Source of the DNA: Paracoccaceae bacterium
GTDB lineage: Bacteria; Pseudomonadota; Alphaproteobacteria; Rhodobacterales; Rhodobacteraceae
Direction of reading: 5' to 3'
Assembly (NCBI GenBank): GCA_002402045.2
Contig: NVUX02000012.1
Coordinates: 1 to 64,000, forward strand
Length of the DNA: 64,000 bases
Below are positions 16,149-24,856 of the stretch, in pieces. Numbering within the stretch: the stretch's first letter is position 1; each line of letters begins with the position of its first letter. Below the pieces are notes generated by a model. The model saw nothing but the letters and a program-made list of their open reading frames with translations. It was not told the DNA's origin and ran no database searches. The translations under genes were made by a program, and so were the position numbers.

Positions 16149-17300
16149 ATGAGCACTGAAACCCTATCTATTGTCGACGCTAATAGCTTCGAAAACGCTA
16201 CCGGTTCTGCCCTTTCGGAGCTGATGGCGCGCGCCTGTGTTAAGCGGGCGGCCCATTGGGGTAGCACCGCCACCTATTCCCGTAAGGTGTTTGTGCCGCT
16301 CACAAATATGTGCCGCGACACCTGCACCTATTGCAGTTTTGTCAAAACCCCTGATGACCCAGCAGCTAATTATATGACGCCTGAGCAGGTGCTGGCCACG
16401 GCACGGCAAGGCGAGGCCACCGGCTGCAAAGAGCTGCTTTTCAGCCTTGGTGAGCGCCCCGAGCTGCGCTACCCCGAGGCCGCTGCAGCCCTGAAAAAGC
16501 TGGGCCATAAAACCACCAACGAATATCTGCGTGATATGTGCGCGCTGGTTTTAGCCGAAACCACGCTGTTGCCGCATGTGAATGCGGGCACGCTTACCGA
16601 CGATGAAATTGATATGCTCAAGCCGGTTTCGGCCTCCATGGGGATGATGCTGGAAACGGTGAGCCGCCGGCTTACCCGTAAAGGCATGCCGCATTATGCC
16701 TGCCCTGATAAAACCCCCGTGCAACGCTTGCGCACCTTGGAGCGGGCAGGCGAGCGCGGGGTGCCTTTCACCACCGGATTGCTGATTGGCATTGGCGAAA
16801 CATGGGCTGAGCGGGTGGAAAGCCTTGCGGCTATTAATGCCGCCCATGCGCGCCACGGGCATATTCAGGAGGTCATTATTCAGAACTTCCAGCAAAAACC
16901 TGGCATCGGCATGGCAAACCACCCCGAGCCGACTGTTGAGGATATGCTGCGAACGCTGGCTGTGGCCCGCCTGATGCTTGCGCCTGAAATTAGCCTGCAA
17001 GCCCCGCCGAATCTTTCTAGCCGCCATGCGGAATACCTGAAAGCCGGCATGAATGACTGGGGCGGAATCTCACCCGTGACGGTTGATTTTATTAACCCTG
17101 ACCACGCGTGGCCGCAAATTGACGAACTGGCGAAAGCCACTGCTGAAGCCGGACTAACCCTGCAAGAACGCCTGACGATCTACCCTGAATTCCTGAAGAA
17201 ATCTGACCGGTTTCTTGACCCGTCGCTCACTGCGCGCCTTACCGAAATGGCCCGCGATGACGGCCTTGCCCGCCATCAATGTTTGGGAGACACCCTATGA
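16149..17300 (+). CDS. cofG: FO synthase subunit 1, radical SAM (CofG)
   Basis: CofG and CofH together make the deazaflavin FO from tyrosine and a pyrimidine (5-amino-6-ribitylaminouracil). The 383-residue product has the radical-SAM cysteines C55, C59 and C62 in PLTNMCRDTCTYCSF, the strongest CofG signature, and the SPVTVDFINPDHAWP tail. CofG and CofH are separate genes here, unlike the fused FbiC of mycobacteria. It opens a seven-gene operon; the stop overlaps the cofH start as ATGA. There is no ribosome-binding site before its ATG, and the TTGACA-like element sits 29 bases upstream, so the mRNA may be leaderless. Confidence 0.95.
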   Translation: MSTETLSIVDANSFENATGSALSELMARACVKRAAHWGSTATYSRKVFVPLTNMCRDTCTYCSFVKTPDDPAANYMTPEQVLATARQGEATGCKELLFSLGERPELRYPEAAAALKKLGHKTTNEYLRDMCALVLAETTLLPHVNAGTLTDDEIDMLKPVSASMGMMLETVSRRLTRKGMPHYACPDKTPVQRLRTLERAGERGVPFTTGLLIGIGETWAERVESLAAINAAHARHGHIQEVIIQNFQQKPGIGMANHPEPTVEDMLRTLAVARLMLAPEISLQAPPNLSSRHAEYLKAGMNDWGGISPVTVDFINPDHAWPQIDELAKATAEAGLTLQERLTIYPEFLKKSDRFLDPSLTARLTEMARDDGLARHQCLGDTL

Positions 17301-18508
17301 ACCTTTCTCGCCCCGTTGCTGATATTCTTGCCCGTGTGGCGGAAGGCCGAGAGGTTTCTCAAGCTGAGGCCACGGTACTTTACGGCGCCAAGGGGGCTGA
17401 CCTGAAGGCGATTTGCAAGGTGGCCGACGGGTTGCGGCGCAAGGTGAACGGTGACCGCGTGGGTTTTGTGGTGAACCGCAATATCAACTTTACCAATATT
17501 TGCTATATGGGCTGCACCTTTTGCGGCTTTGCCAAGCGGCGCGAGGACGAAGGCGCTGAGTGGTTAACGCTGGATACCATTGTTGAGCGCACTCACGAGG
17601 CCGCCGCGCGCGGGGCCACTGAGGTGTGCATTCAAGGCGGCATTCACCCAAAAATGCCGGGCACGTATTATCGAGATATCTTGCTGGCCATTAAGGCCGA
17701 GCTGCCCGACATGGACATCCACGCCTTTTCGCCGTTTGAAATTTGGTATGGCGCGGCTAAAACCAAAATGTCTTATGCTGACTTTATTCAAGACCTCAAG
17801 GAATGCGGCTTAGGCAGCCTACCCGGCACGGCGGCCGAAATTCTCGATACCGAGGTGCGCAAGCTGCTGACGAAGGATAAGCTTAGCACCGAGAAATGGG
17901 TCGAGATTATTCGCACGGCGCATGGCTTGGGCATGCCGACCACGGCCACCATCATGTATGGCCATGTGGATAGGCCAGAGCACTGGGCGACGCATATGGC
18001 GCAGCTGCGCGATATTCAAAAAGACACCGGCGGCTTTACCGAACTGGTGCCGTTGAGTTTTGTGCATTATGACAGCCCGCTATATACCGAAAATCCGGGC
18101 AAAGTGCGCCCCGGCCCAACGGTGGACGAGGTGGATGCCATGCACGCCGTGAGCCGGATATTTTTGCACGGGCAGATTGATAATATCCAAACGAGTTGGA
18201 CCAAGCTTGGGCCTGAGCGGGCGCAAGGGATGCTGTCCAAGGGCGTAAACGACTTTGGTGGCACGTTGATGAATGAGAGCATTTCACGCGCGGCGGGCAG
18301 CACGCATGGGCAGGAAGTGACGGCTTACGAGATGGTGCAAATTATTCGCGGAGCGGGCCGGGTGCCGTATCAGCGCAATACCCGTTACGAGGTGCTTGAA
18401 GAATTCGCTAACCACGACCCTGCGCGCCAAGAGCCACTTGTAGAACGGCAAGCCGAGCCGCTCGACTTTATGGCCGATCTACCAGAATTTTTGCGGGAGG
18501 CCGGATGA
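17297..18508 (+). CDS. cofH: FO synthase subunit 2, radical SAM (CofH)
   Basis: The 403-residue product is the partner that forms the tyrosine-derived adduct in FO synthesis. Radical-SAM cysteines C69, C73 and C76 lie in NICYMGCTFCGFAK, and EVCIQGGIHPKMPGTYY and AFSPFEIWYGA are typical of CofH/MqnC-type enzymes. I chose ATG 17297 because it overlaps the cofG stop and GGGAGA lies upstream; an ATG 18 bases earlier is in frame but unlikely. The neighbouring CofG favours CofH over the related menaquinone enzymes MqnC/MqnE. Confidence 0.95.
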   Translation: MNLSRPVADILARVAEGREVSQAEATVLYGAKGADLKAICKVADGLRRKVNGDRVGFVVNRNINFTNICYMGCTFCGFAKRREDEGAEWLTLDTIVERTHEAAARGATEVCIQGGIHPKMPGTYYRDILLAIKAELPDMDIHAFSPFEIWYGAAKTKMSYADFIQDLKECGLGSLPGTAAEILDTEVRKLLTKDKLSTEKWVEIIRTAHGLGMPTTATIMYGHVDRPEHWATHMAQLRDIQKDTGGFTELVPLSFVHYDSPLYTENPGKVRPGPTVDEVDAMHAVSRIFLHGQIDNIQTSWTKLGPERAQGMLSKGVNDFGGTLMNESISRAAGSTHGQEVTAYEMVQIIRGAGRVPYQRNTRYEVLEEFANHDPARQEPLVERQAEPLDFMADLPEFLREAG

Positions 18509-19431
18509 TGAAAGTCACGCTATTAGCAGGCGGTGTTGGCGGGGCCAAAATGGCCGAGGGCTTTGATGGGCTTGAGGGCGTTGAGCTATCGGTGATTGGT
18601 AATATTGCCGATGATGCCAGCTTTCATGGGTTGTGGATTTCGCCGGATATTGACACGCTGACCTATAGTTTGGCGGGCAGAATTGACCGCGCGCAGGGCT
18701 GGGGGGTGGCAGATGAAAGCCACCGCGCTTTGAGTGTGCTTAATGAGCTTGGGAACGACACGTGGATGGCGCTTGGTGACAGAGATTTTGGGCTGCACAT
18801 TTATCGGACTAATGCGCTGGCGCAGGGGCAAAGCCGCAGTGAAATTGCGGCACATGTGGCGCGGGTTTTTGGCGTAAAAAGCCGTATTTTATTACCTACA
18901 GATGATGTGGTGCAAACCCGTGTGCGAGTGGCGGCTGGCCGGCTGTCTTTTCAGGAGTATTTTGTGCGCGAGCAATGCAAGCCCGAGATATTAGAGCTGG
19001 CATATGAGGGGATTGAAGCGGCAAAGCCGACGGAGGCGGCGCTGGTTGCAATTGCGGAGGCGGACCTGATTGTACTGGCTCCAAGTAACCCGCTGGTGTC
19101 GATATCTCCGATTTTAGGCGTGCCAAGCCTTCGCGAAGCGATGCAAGCGGCCAAGGCCAAAGTGGTGGCCGTAAGCCCGTTGATTGCGGGCAAGGTTGTG
19201 AAGGGGCCAGCTGACCGGATGATGAAAGCGCTGGGCCTGCGGGCGGATGCGCTGGGCGTGGCCGCGTATTATATGGGCGTGGTGGATCATATGGTGATCG
19301 ACACGCTGGATGTGGGCTTGAAACCAGAGATTATGGCGCTCGGGCAAGGCTGCACTGTGTTGCAGACTCTGATGACCGAGCGCGCTGATAAGGAAGCGCT
19401 TGCGGCGGGCATTTTAAGGGAGATGGCATGA
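18505..19431 (+). CDS. cofD: 2-phospho-L-lactate (or EPPG) transferase CofD
   Basis: CofD joins FO to the phospho-C3 group of an activated donor (LPPG or its enolpyruvyl/glyceryl analogue), giving F420-0 or a precursor. The 308-residue product has the family's nucleotide-binding start LLAGGVGGAKMAEG, NIADDASFHGLWISPDIDTL, and the APSNPLVSISPIL segment. It overlaps the cofH stop (ATGATGA) and cofC follows with another ATGA overlap. It corresponds to FbiA in actinobacteria. Confidence 0.95.
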   Translation: MMKVTLLAGGVGGAKMAEGFDGLEGVELSVIGNIADDASFHGLWISPDIDTLTYSLAGRIDRAQGWGVADESHRALSVLNELGNDTWMALGDRDFGLHIYRTNALAQGQSRSEIAAHVARVFGVKSRILLPTDDVVQTRVRVAAGRLSFQEYFVREQCKPEILELAYEGIEAAKPTEAALVAIAEADLIVLAPSNPLVSISPILGVPSLREAMQAAKAKVVAVSPLIAGKVVKGPADRMMKALGLRADALGVAAYYMGVVDHMVIDTLDVGLKPEIMALGQGCTVLQTLMTERADKEALAAGILREMA

Positions 19432-20003
19432 AAAACCTGCTGTTTATCGTCCCGATGAAAGACCCTGCATTGGCAAAGACACGCCTCTCAGAAGTGCTGA
19501 CCGATGGGGTGCGCGCGCGGCTTGCGATGGCGCTTTTTCGGCGGACGCTTGATTTTTTGGCCGAAGCGCAACCGGATGTGGATGTGCTGGTGGTGAGTGA
19601 AAGCGAAGTGATTGAGGCGGAGGTTAAGGGGTTTTTCCTTCGGCAGGTGAGCACGGGGCTAAGCGAGGCTGTGACCGAAGGCGCGGCTTGGGCTGTGGCT
19701 GAGGGCTACGCTGCCATATGTGTGCTGCCTGCCGATCTGGCAGACCCTTCGGCGGAAGACTTGGCGCGGCTTTTGGCGCTGGGCGCGGGCATCAGCATTG
19801 CTCCGGCGCATGATGGCGGCACCAATGCGCTGCTGGTGTCTCCGCCCGATGCTATTTCGTTTCACTATGGCAAAGGCTCCTGCCTTGCGCACCAGCGCGC
19901 TGCGGCGGGGCGGCCCTGCACGATTATTCCGCTGGAAAGCTTTCGCTATGACATAGACACCAGCGACGATCTTTCGCGGGTAAGGGGGGTGGAATGGGCC
20001 TAG
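19428..20003 (+). CDS. cofC: Phospholactate / PEP guanylyltransferase CofC
   Basis: CofC (FbiD) activates a three-carbon phosphoacid with GTP to provide the donor used by CofD. The 191-residue product shows the nucleotidyltransferase pattern: VPMKDPALAKTRLS at the start, then LPADLADP, then APAHDGGTNALLVSPP and FHYGKGS near the end. Homologues use 2-phospholactate, phosphoenolpyruvate or 3-phosphoglycerate. I cannot tell which from the sequence alone. It is coupled to cofD and overlaps cofE by 10 bases. Confidence 0.92.
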   Translation: MKNLLFIVPMKDPALAKTRLSEVLTDGVRARLAMALFRRTLDFLAEAQPDVDVLVVSESEVIEAEVKGFFLRQVSTGLSEAVTEGAAWAVAEGYAAICVLPADLADPSAEDLARLLALGAGISIAPAHDGGTNALLVSPPDAISFHYGKGSCLAHQRAAAGRPCTIIPLESFRYDIDTSDDLSRVRGVEWA

Positions 20004-20752
20004 AGCTTTTACCTGTTCCGGGTATTCCGGACATTAACCCCGGCGATGACATTGTGGCAATTATCGGTGATGCGCTGGCCCCGCTGGGGCTAGTGGATGG
20101 CGATATTCTGACTTCAGCGCACAAGATTTTCTCAAAGGCTGAGGGGCAGGTTGTGGCGCTGGCAAGCGTGACGCCTTCTCAGGAGGCGCTGGAGTATGGG
20201 GAAAAGCTGAACAAAGACCCCCGCAAGGTGGAGGTGATATTGCGCGAAAGCGCGCGCGTGGTGAAAACCTTTCGCCACCCCGGCCAGAATGAGGGCGTGA
20301 TGATTTGCCAACATCGGCTTGGTTTTATCTCGGCCAATGCGGCGGTAGATGAGAGCAATACGGGTGCTGATGAAACCGTGATCCTGCTCCCGAAAGACCC
20401 AGATGCCAGCGCGCGGCGCTTGCGCGATGGGCTTGAGGCCCGATTTGGCGTGCGCCTTGGTGTGGTGATTACCGATACCTTTGGGCGGCCTTGGCGGTTG
20501 GGGCAGGTGAATGTGGCCATTGGCTTGGCGGGGGTGCCCGCCACGGTGCATGAAGGCGGGCAAAATGATGCTTATGGCCGCGAACTGGCCGTGACTGAGC
20601 CAGCATTCGCCGATGAAATTGCCACCGCCAGCGGGCTGGTTGTGGGCAAGGCGGCACAAACGCCGGTGGTGCGGTTTCGCGGGCTAACTTGGGTGACATC
20701 GAATGATAAAGCGGCGGATATCCTCCGCCCCAGCAAGGAGAATGTATTTTGA
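19994..20752 (+). CDS. cofE: F420-0:gamma-glutamyl ligase CofE
   Basis: CofE adds glutamates to F420-0 using GTP, making F420-1, -2 and longer tails. The 252-residue protein has the family's opening [16 protein letters not shown], a [11 protein letters not shown] segment, and [21 protein letters not shown]. It is a single-domain ligase: the C-terminal nitroreductase-like domain of mycobacterial FbiB, which reduces dehydro-F420-0, is absent. The start overlaps the cofC end, and its TGA overlaps the npdG TTG start. Confidence 0.95.
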   Translation: MGLELLPVPGIPDINPGDDIVAIIGDALAPLGLVDGDILTSAHKIFSKAEGQVVALASVTPSQEALEYGEKLNKDPRKVEVILRESARVVKTFRHPGQNEGVMICQHRLGFISANAAVDESNTGADETVILLPKDPDASARRLRDGLEARFGVRLGVVITDTFGRPWRLGQVNVAIGLAGVPATVHEGGQNDAYGRELAVTEPAFADEIATASGLVVGKAAQTPVVRFRGLTWVTSNDKAADILRPSKENVF

Positions 20753-21414
20753 CGGTAATAGCAATTATTGGCGGCACAGGCCCGCAAGGCCAAGGCCTCG
20801 CGCTACGGTTTGCGCGCGCGGGTGTAAAGGTGGCTCTTGGCTCAAGAGACGGGGCGCGCGCCACCGAGATCGTGGCGGACCTGAACGCAAAGTTGGGCAC
20901 GGCGCTGATTGAGGGTTTTGACAATGCGGGGGCCGTGGCGGCTGCTGACGAGATGGTCATCCTTGCGGTGCCATTTTCGGCGCATAATGCCACGCTTGAG
21001 GGGCTTAAAGGCGGGCTTGTCGGCAAGATCCTCGTGGATATCGTGGTGCCGCTTTCCCCCAATGACCCAAAGCTGGTGGAAATGCCGCCCGAAGGCTCGG
21101 CGACCGAGGCGGCGCAGGCGCTGCTGGGGCCGGATATTCCGGTTGTGGGCGCGCTGCATAACGTTTCAGCCAAAACGCTGAATGATCTTGAAAGCCCGAT
21201 TAATTGCGACATTCTGGTTTGTGGCAACAAGCTGGAGCCACGCAAAAAGGTGATGGCGCTGGTCGAGCTACTCGGGGTGCAATCTTATAATGCGGGCGGG
21301 GCTTCTGCGGCGCGCTGCATTGAGGCGCTTACGCCTATTCTGATCAGATTAAACATTTCAAAGGCAGTGCCTTTTTCACATGCGGGGCTCAAAATTTGGG
21401 CGCCGGACACTTAA
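20749..21414 (+). CDS. npdG: F420:NADP+ oxidoreductase (NpdG/Fno)
   Basis: This enzyme moves hydride between NADPH and F420, supplying F420H2. The 221-residue protein starts with a Rossmann loop ([22 protein letters not shown]) followed by LGSRDGARA, which would bind NADP phosphate. It contains [13 protein letters not shown], seen in the F420-binding part of the family. Translation begins at TTG 20749, overlapping the cofE stop (TTGA), with AAGGAG upstream. With no F420-dependent glucose-6-phosphate dehydrogenase in the window, this is the obvious source of reduced cofactor. Confidence 0.9.
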   Translation: MTVIAIIGGTGPQGQGLALRFARAGVKVALGSRDGARATEIVADLNAKLGTALIEGFDNAGAVAAADEMVILAVPFSAHNATLEGLKGGLVGKILVDIVVPLSPNDPKLVEMPPEGSATEAAQALLGPDIPVVGALHNVSAKTLNDLESPINCDILVCGNKLEPRKKVMALVELLGVQSYNAGGASAARCIEALTPILIRLNISKAVPFSHAGLKIWAPDT

Positions 21415-21429
21415 AACAGGGAGAAAACA

Positions 21430-22431
21430 ATGGAATTCGGAATTACATTTAAAGGCGTCGTAGAGCCAAAACGGGCCCGCGCGCTGGTGCGGCAAGCTGA
21501 AAACGCTGGCTTTGAATATTGCTGGTATTATGACAGCCATATCCTGTGGCGCGAGAGCTTCGTGGCGATGGCGATGCTGATGGAGCACACCACCACCATG
21601 CGCTTTGGCCCCTTGGTCACCAACCCCAATACCCGTGATTGGTCGGTAGCGGCCAGCCTGTTTGGCTCGCTTGCCAAGCAATCTGAGGGCCGCTTTGATA
21701 TTGGCCTTGGGCGCGGTGATAGCGCCGTGCGGGTGATGGGCAAAAAGCCTGCACCACTGGCCAAACTGGAAGAGTTTGTGGATGTGGTCAAAGGCCTGAT
21801 CCGTGGTGAAGAAAAGCAATATGGCGAATGCCCGAACCCTGTGAAGCTGCCTTGGGCAGACGGCTATGAGCTGCCAGTTTGGATTGCGGCTTACGGCCCC
21901 AAAGCGCTCGCGACAGCGGGTAAAGTTGGCGATGGCCTCGTGCTGCAAATTGCCGAGCCTTCGATTGTAAAATGGCTGGCAGACCAAGCGATTGCCGCGG
22001 GTAAGGCAGCGGGCCGTGATATGTCTGGCTATCGGATTATGGCCGCTGCCCCTGCGTGGACTGGTCCCAAGGAAGACGGCATTGCCGCTACGCGCTGGTT
22101 CCCGGCAATGGTGGGTAACCACGTGGCTGATATTGTTGAGAAATACGGCACCGATAGCGATATGGTTCCGGCCAGCCTCACGGCCTATATCGAAGACCGT
22201 AAGGGGTATGATTACTCAAAGCACGGCCAAACCAGCAATCCTTACCTTGATTTCATCACCGATGATATTGTGGAAAGCTTTGCGGTGCTGGGCAGCCCTG
22301 ACGAGCACATCGCCAAACTGCGTGAGCTTGAGGCCGCTGGTGTAACCCAGTTTAACATCTACCTTGATAACGGTGATGAAGAACGCATTATTGCGGATTA
22401 CGCCGAGAAGATTATTCCGGCGTTTCGCTAA
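21430..22431 (+). CDS. Luciferase-like F420-dependent oxidoreductase (LLM class)
   Basis: The 333-residue TIM-barrel protein belongs to the bacterial-luciferase-like F420 family: MEFGITFKGV start, YYDSHILWRESFVAMAML, FGPLVTNPNTRDWSVAASL, and GRFDIGLGRGDSAVRVMG, a phosphate/cofactor-binding loop. It most resembles the TIGR03842-type group (CPS_4043 family), which co-occurs with F420 genes in other proteobacteria; its substrate is unknown to me. It lies 15 bases after npdG with a GGGAG ribosome-binding site and ends the operon, so it is probably the dedicated user of the cofactor made here. Confidence 0.88.
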   Translation: MEFGITFKGVVEPKRARALVRQAENAGFEYCWYYDSHILWRESFVAMAMLMEHTTTMRFGPLVTNPNTRDWSVAASLFGSLAKQSEGRFDIGLGRGDSAVRVMGKKPAPLAKLEEFVDVVKGLIRGEEKQYGECPNPVKLPWADGYELPVWIAAYGPKALATAGKVGDGLVLQIAEPSIVKWLADQAIAAGKAAGRDMSGYRIMAAAPAWTGPKEDGIAATRWFPAMVGNHVADIVEKYGTDSDMVPASLTAYIEDRKGYDYSKHGQTSNPYLDFITDDIVESFAVLGSPDEHIAKLRELEAAGVTQFNIYLDNGDEERIIADYAEKIIPAFR

Positions 22432-22439
22432 AGTAGGGA

Positions 22440-22463
22440 GGGCGGCGTAAAGCCGCCCTTTTT
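22440..22463 (+). terminator. Rho-independent terminator of the F420 operon
   Basis: GGGCGGC and GCCGCCC form a 7-bp stem with a GTAAA loop, followed by five T residues, starting nine bases after the oxidoreductase stop. It closes the seven-gene transcript. Confidence 0.9.
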
Positions 22464-22532
22464 AATATTGCGCATCTTGAATGTGTGGCGTGACGGGTTA
22501 GGTATAGCAGATACCAATTTCAGGAGCCTGCT

Positions 22533-23096
22533 ATGCGCGTCCAGCCCAAACCCCTCAATAAATACCCGCTTTTTATCCGTGGTTTTTTTGCCAAGCAAAA
22601 GCGGACGTACGGCGAAGTGCTTCTGCCCGGCATGCTTTGGGGTCGCTCCAAATGGGTGTTTGCCAGCGTGGCCCTGCTTTATGGCGCGCTGAACCGCAAA
22701 AATTCACCGCTCAGCGGGGTGATCCGCTCTATCGTGACAGTGCGGGTGTCGCAAATTAACCATTGCGAGTTTTGTGTGGATATTAACGGCGCGACGTTAC
22801 AAAAACGCGGCGCGAGTGAAGAAAAAATGCTAGCTTTGCGCACATGGCAGAGCAGCGACCAGTTTGATGAGATGGAAAAGGCGGTGCTCGCCTATACCGA
22901 AGCTGTGACCTATACTGATGGTGAAATCACTGAAGATATGATGGTGGCGCTACGTCGGCATTTTGACGAGGACGGGATTGTCGAGCTGACCGGCATGATC
23001 GCCTTTCAAAACCTTTCCAGCAAGTTTAACGCAGCCCTGGATATTCCGCCGCAAGGGTTTTGCGAAGTGCCAGCTTTGACGGTCGACACCCGGTAG
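22533..23096 (+). CDS. Carboxymuconolactone decarboxylase / AhpD-like protein
   Basis: The 187-residue protein has the AhpD-type CxxC (C78-EF-C81) in VSQINHCEFCVDINGATL, the redox centre of alkylhydroperoxidase-like members. The N-terminal 65 residues are helical and unremarkable. A good ribosome-binding site (CAGGAG) precedes ATG 22533. It follows the F420 terminator and so is probably transcribed separately. Members act as peroxidase-like thiol proteins or decarboxylases; which applies here is not clear. Confidence 0.8.
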   Translation: MRVQPKPLNKYPLFIRGFFAKQKRTYGEVLLPGMLWGRSKWVFASVALLYGALNRKNSPLSGVIRSIVTVRVSQINHCEFCVDINGATLQKRGASEEKMLALRTWQSSDQFDEMEKAVLAYTEAVTYTDGEITEDMMVALRRHFDEDGIVELTGMIAFQNLSSKFNAALDIPPQGFCEVPALTVDTR

Positions 23097-23173
23097 ATGA
23101 AATCATCGGAATGTGATTGGCTGAAGCTTTGGCGGCGGTGTATATTTTATTTCGAGTTTAGGGGAGAAATGCC

Positions 23174-23773
23174 ATGTGGAACGAACGATACGCCAAAGCC
23201 GGATACCTGTTTGGGACTGAGCCAGCGCGATATCTACGAGATAAAAAAGCCTATTTGAAGCAAGGCTTTACCGCGTTGTCCGTCGCTGATGGCGAAGGCC
23301 GAAATTCAGTGTTTATGGCGGGCCAAGGCGTGCGGGTTACGGCGATGGATAACGCCGATGTCGCGGTTGATAAGGCGCATGCATTGGCCAAGGCGGCGGG
23401 CGTTGAAGTGGATTTTAATGTCGCGGACATTACCAAATGGGATTGGGGCGCAAAAGCCTATGATCTTGTTGTCGGTATCTTCATCCAGTTTGTGGGGCCG
23501 GAAGGGCGCGCGGCGCAATTTGAGGGGATGCAGAAAGCGGTGAAGCCCGGCGGGCATATACTGCTACATGGCTACACGCCTAAACAGCTGGAGTTCGGCA
23601 CCGGTGGCCCACCTCTTGCGGAGAATCTTTATACCGAGGAGATGCTGCGAGAAGCCTTTCTAGGTTTCGAAATAGTCGAGGTGCGGGCATATGAACGCGA
23701 GATCGACGAAGGGGCTGGCCATTCCGGCATGTCTGCGCTCATCGATTTAGTGGCGCGCAAGCCTCTGGGCTAA
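23174..23773 (+). CDS. SAM-dependent class I methyltransferase (TehB-like)
   Basis: The 199-residue protein has a class I methyltransferase core: WNERYAKAGYLFGTEPARYL, a motif I region ALSVADGEGRNSVFMA (a degenerate GxGxG), an acidic motif II in VTAMDNADVAVDKA, and LKPGG-like VKPGGHILLHGY. The order resembles TehB and small thiol or tellurite methyltransferases. A strong GGGGAG site lies upstream of the ATG. The substrate is unknown. Confidence 0.75.
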   Translation: MWNERYAKAGYLFGTEPARYLRDKKAYLKQGFTALSVADGEGRNSVFMAGQGVRVTAMDNADVAVDKAHALAKAAGVEVDFNVADITKWDWGAKAYDLVVGIFIQFVGPEGRAAQFEGMQKAVKPGGHILLHGYTPKQLEFGTGGPPLAENLYTEEMLREAFLGFEIVEVRAYEREIDEGAGHSGMSALIDLVARKPLG

Positions 23774-24005
23774 GCCCGCCGAGGCGAAGCCAAAGCAAGG
23801 CCGGAGCTGCCGGACAGTCCCGAGCGAGCGCCTCCTCGGCGACCCTTCGGGCCACCTCGTCGGCGCGTGCGGCGCTACGCTTGCAGGGTGATTTGCGATG
23901 TGTCTTTTCTGAATATCATCCGGAGCTGGTATTATCTGAATTTCAAACTATATTGACACGGCCGTGCCGAGGTGCCATATTATTTGAAAATCAGAGGTAA
24001 TAAAT

Positions 24006-24344
24006 ATGTCACATACAAAACTTTCAGATAGAGAACTCAAGGTCTTACTCGCGATTTTGCGCTGTGGCGTAGAAGTCTATGCACCCAAAATCCGTGATAA
24101 GCTGAGGGAATTTGAAAACGAGGCCCTGTCGATTGGAGCGCTCCATTCCGCGCTGGACCGGCTGGAGCAGCGCGGCTTGGTTGAGTCGTGGATGGGGGAG
24201 GCGACCAAAGTGCGCGGAGGGAAGCGGAAGAAATTGATTAAGGTGACGGGTGAGGGGCAGATCGCTGTTTCGCATGCGATGCATACGCTGAACGCGATGG
24301 CTGAGGGGGTGTTGGGTGGTGATGGTGCGGGGGTGCTGGCATGA
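24006..24344 (+). CDS. PadR-family transcriptional regulator
   Basis: The 112-residue winged-helix protein has the PadR layout: a helix-turn-helix (SIGALHSALDRLEQRGLVESW) and a basic beta wing (VRGGKRKKLIKVTGEGQ). The C-terminal dimerisation helix is short. It overlaps the next gene as ATGA. In many bacteria a short PadR regulator is co-transcribed with a membrane protein and represses their shared promoter; this pair fits that pattern. Confidence 0.75.
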   Translation: MSHTKLSDRELKVLLAILRCGVEVYAPKIRDKLREFENEALSIGALHSALDRLEQRGLVESWMGEATKVRGGKRKKLIKVTGEGQIAVSHAMHTLNAMAEGVLGGDGAGVLA

Positions 24345-24856
24345 AACGCACTATGCAAAAGATAGCTGGTTTTATCAAAACACGCTTATGGCTCATCGCA
24401 ATGAACCTAGCTGCTACGACGGTGGGCTTTATTTTGGCCGATTTGTGTATTGAAAGCAATGTTCGGCTACGTTTGATAAATACCGATAATATCGGTGTTA
24501 TTTTGAGCTTTGTCAGTGCTGTTGCTGCTACTTCGCTCGCCACCTCCGTATTGCTTTGGCACATAAGAAAATATAAATCGCCAAGTATTTTAAGTGGGTT
24601 GTGTTCGCCCATCCCAACAAAAATTAAATTTGCCGATTCCATTTTACTTTTCGTCTGCAAGCCAGATGACGCCGAAGTCGCGGCGGGTGACCTTCTCGAG
24701 GAGCTTGAGAAGGTCAAAGCGCGGCATGGTCGCTGGTATTGCAATATTTGGTTTATCTGGGAGCTGGCCTTGCTGGTGGTCGCAAAAGGCCGTGCTCGCT
24801 TTACCAAATCAGTATTTGGTCCGCTCGTCGACCTTTGGAAGCGGAAAAGCAGCTAG
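24341..24856 (+). CDS. Small membrane protein coupled to PadR regulator
   Basis: The 171-residue protein has two likely transmembrane helices (about 14-36, [20 protein letters not shown], and 48-70, [20 protein letters not shown]). Its cytoplasmic tail contains [19 protein letters not shown], similar to the GDL-EE segment of PadR-linked permease-prefix proteins. It lacks the permease domain those proteins carry, so it may be a cut-down relative. It ends in a 4-base convergent overlap with ubiG. Confidence 0.6.
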   Translation: MKRTMQKIAGFIKTRLWLIAMNLAATTVGFILADLCIESNVRLRLINTDNIGVILSFVSAVAATSLATSVLLWHIRKYKSPSILSGLCSPIPTKIKFADSILLFVCKPDDAEVAAGDLLEELEKVKARHGRWYCNIWFIWELALLVVAKGRARFTKSVFGPLVDLWKRKSS

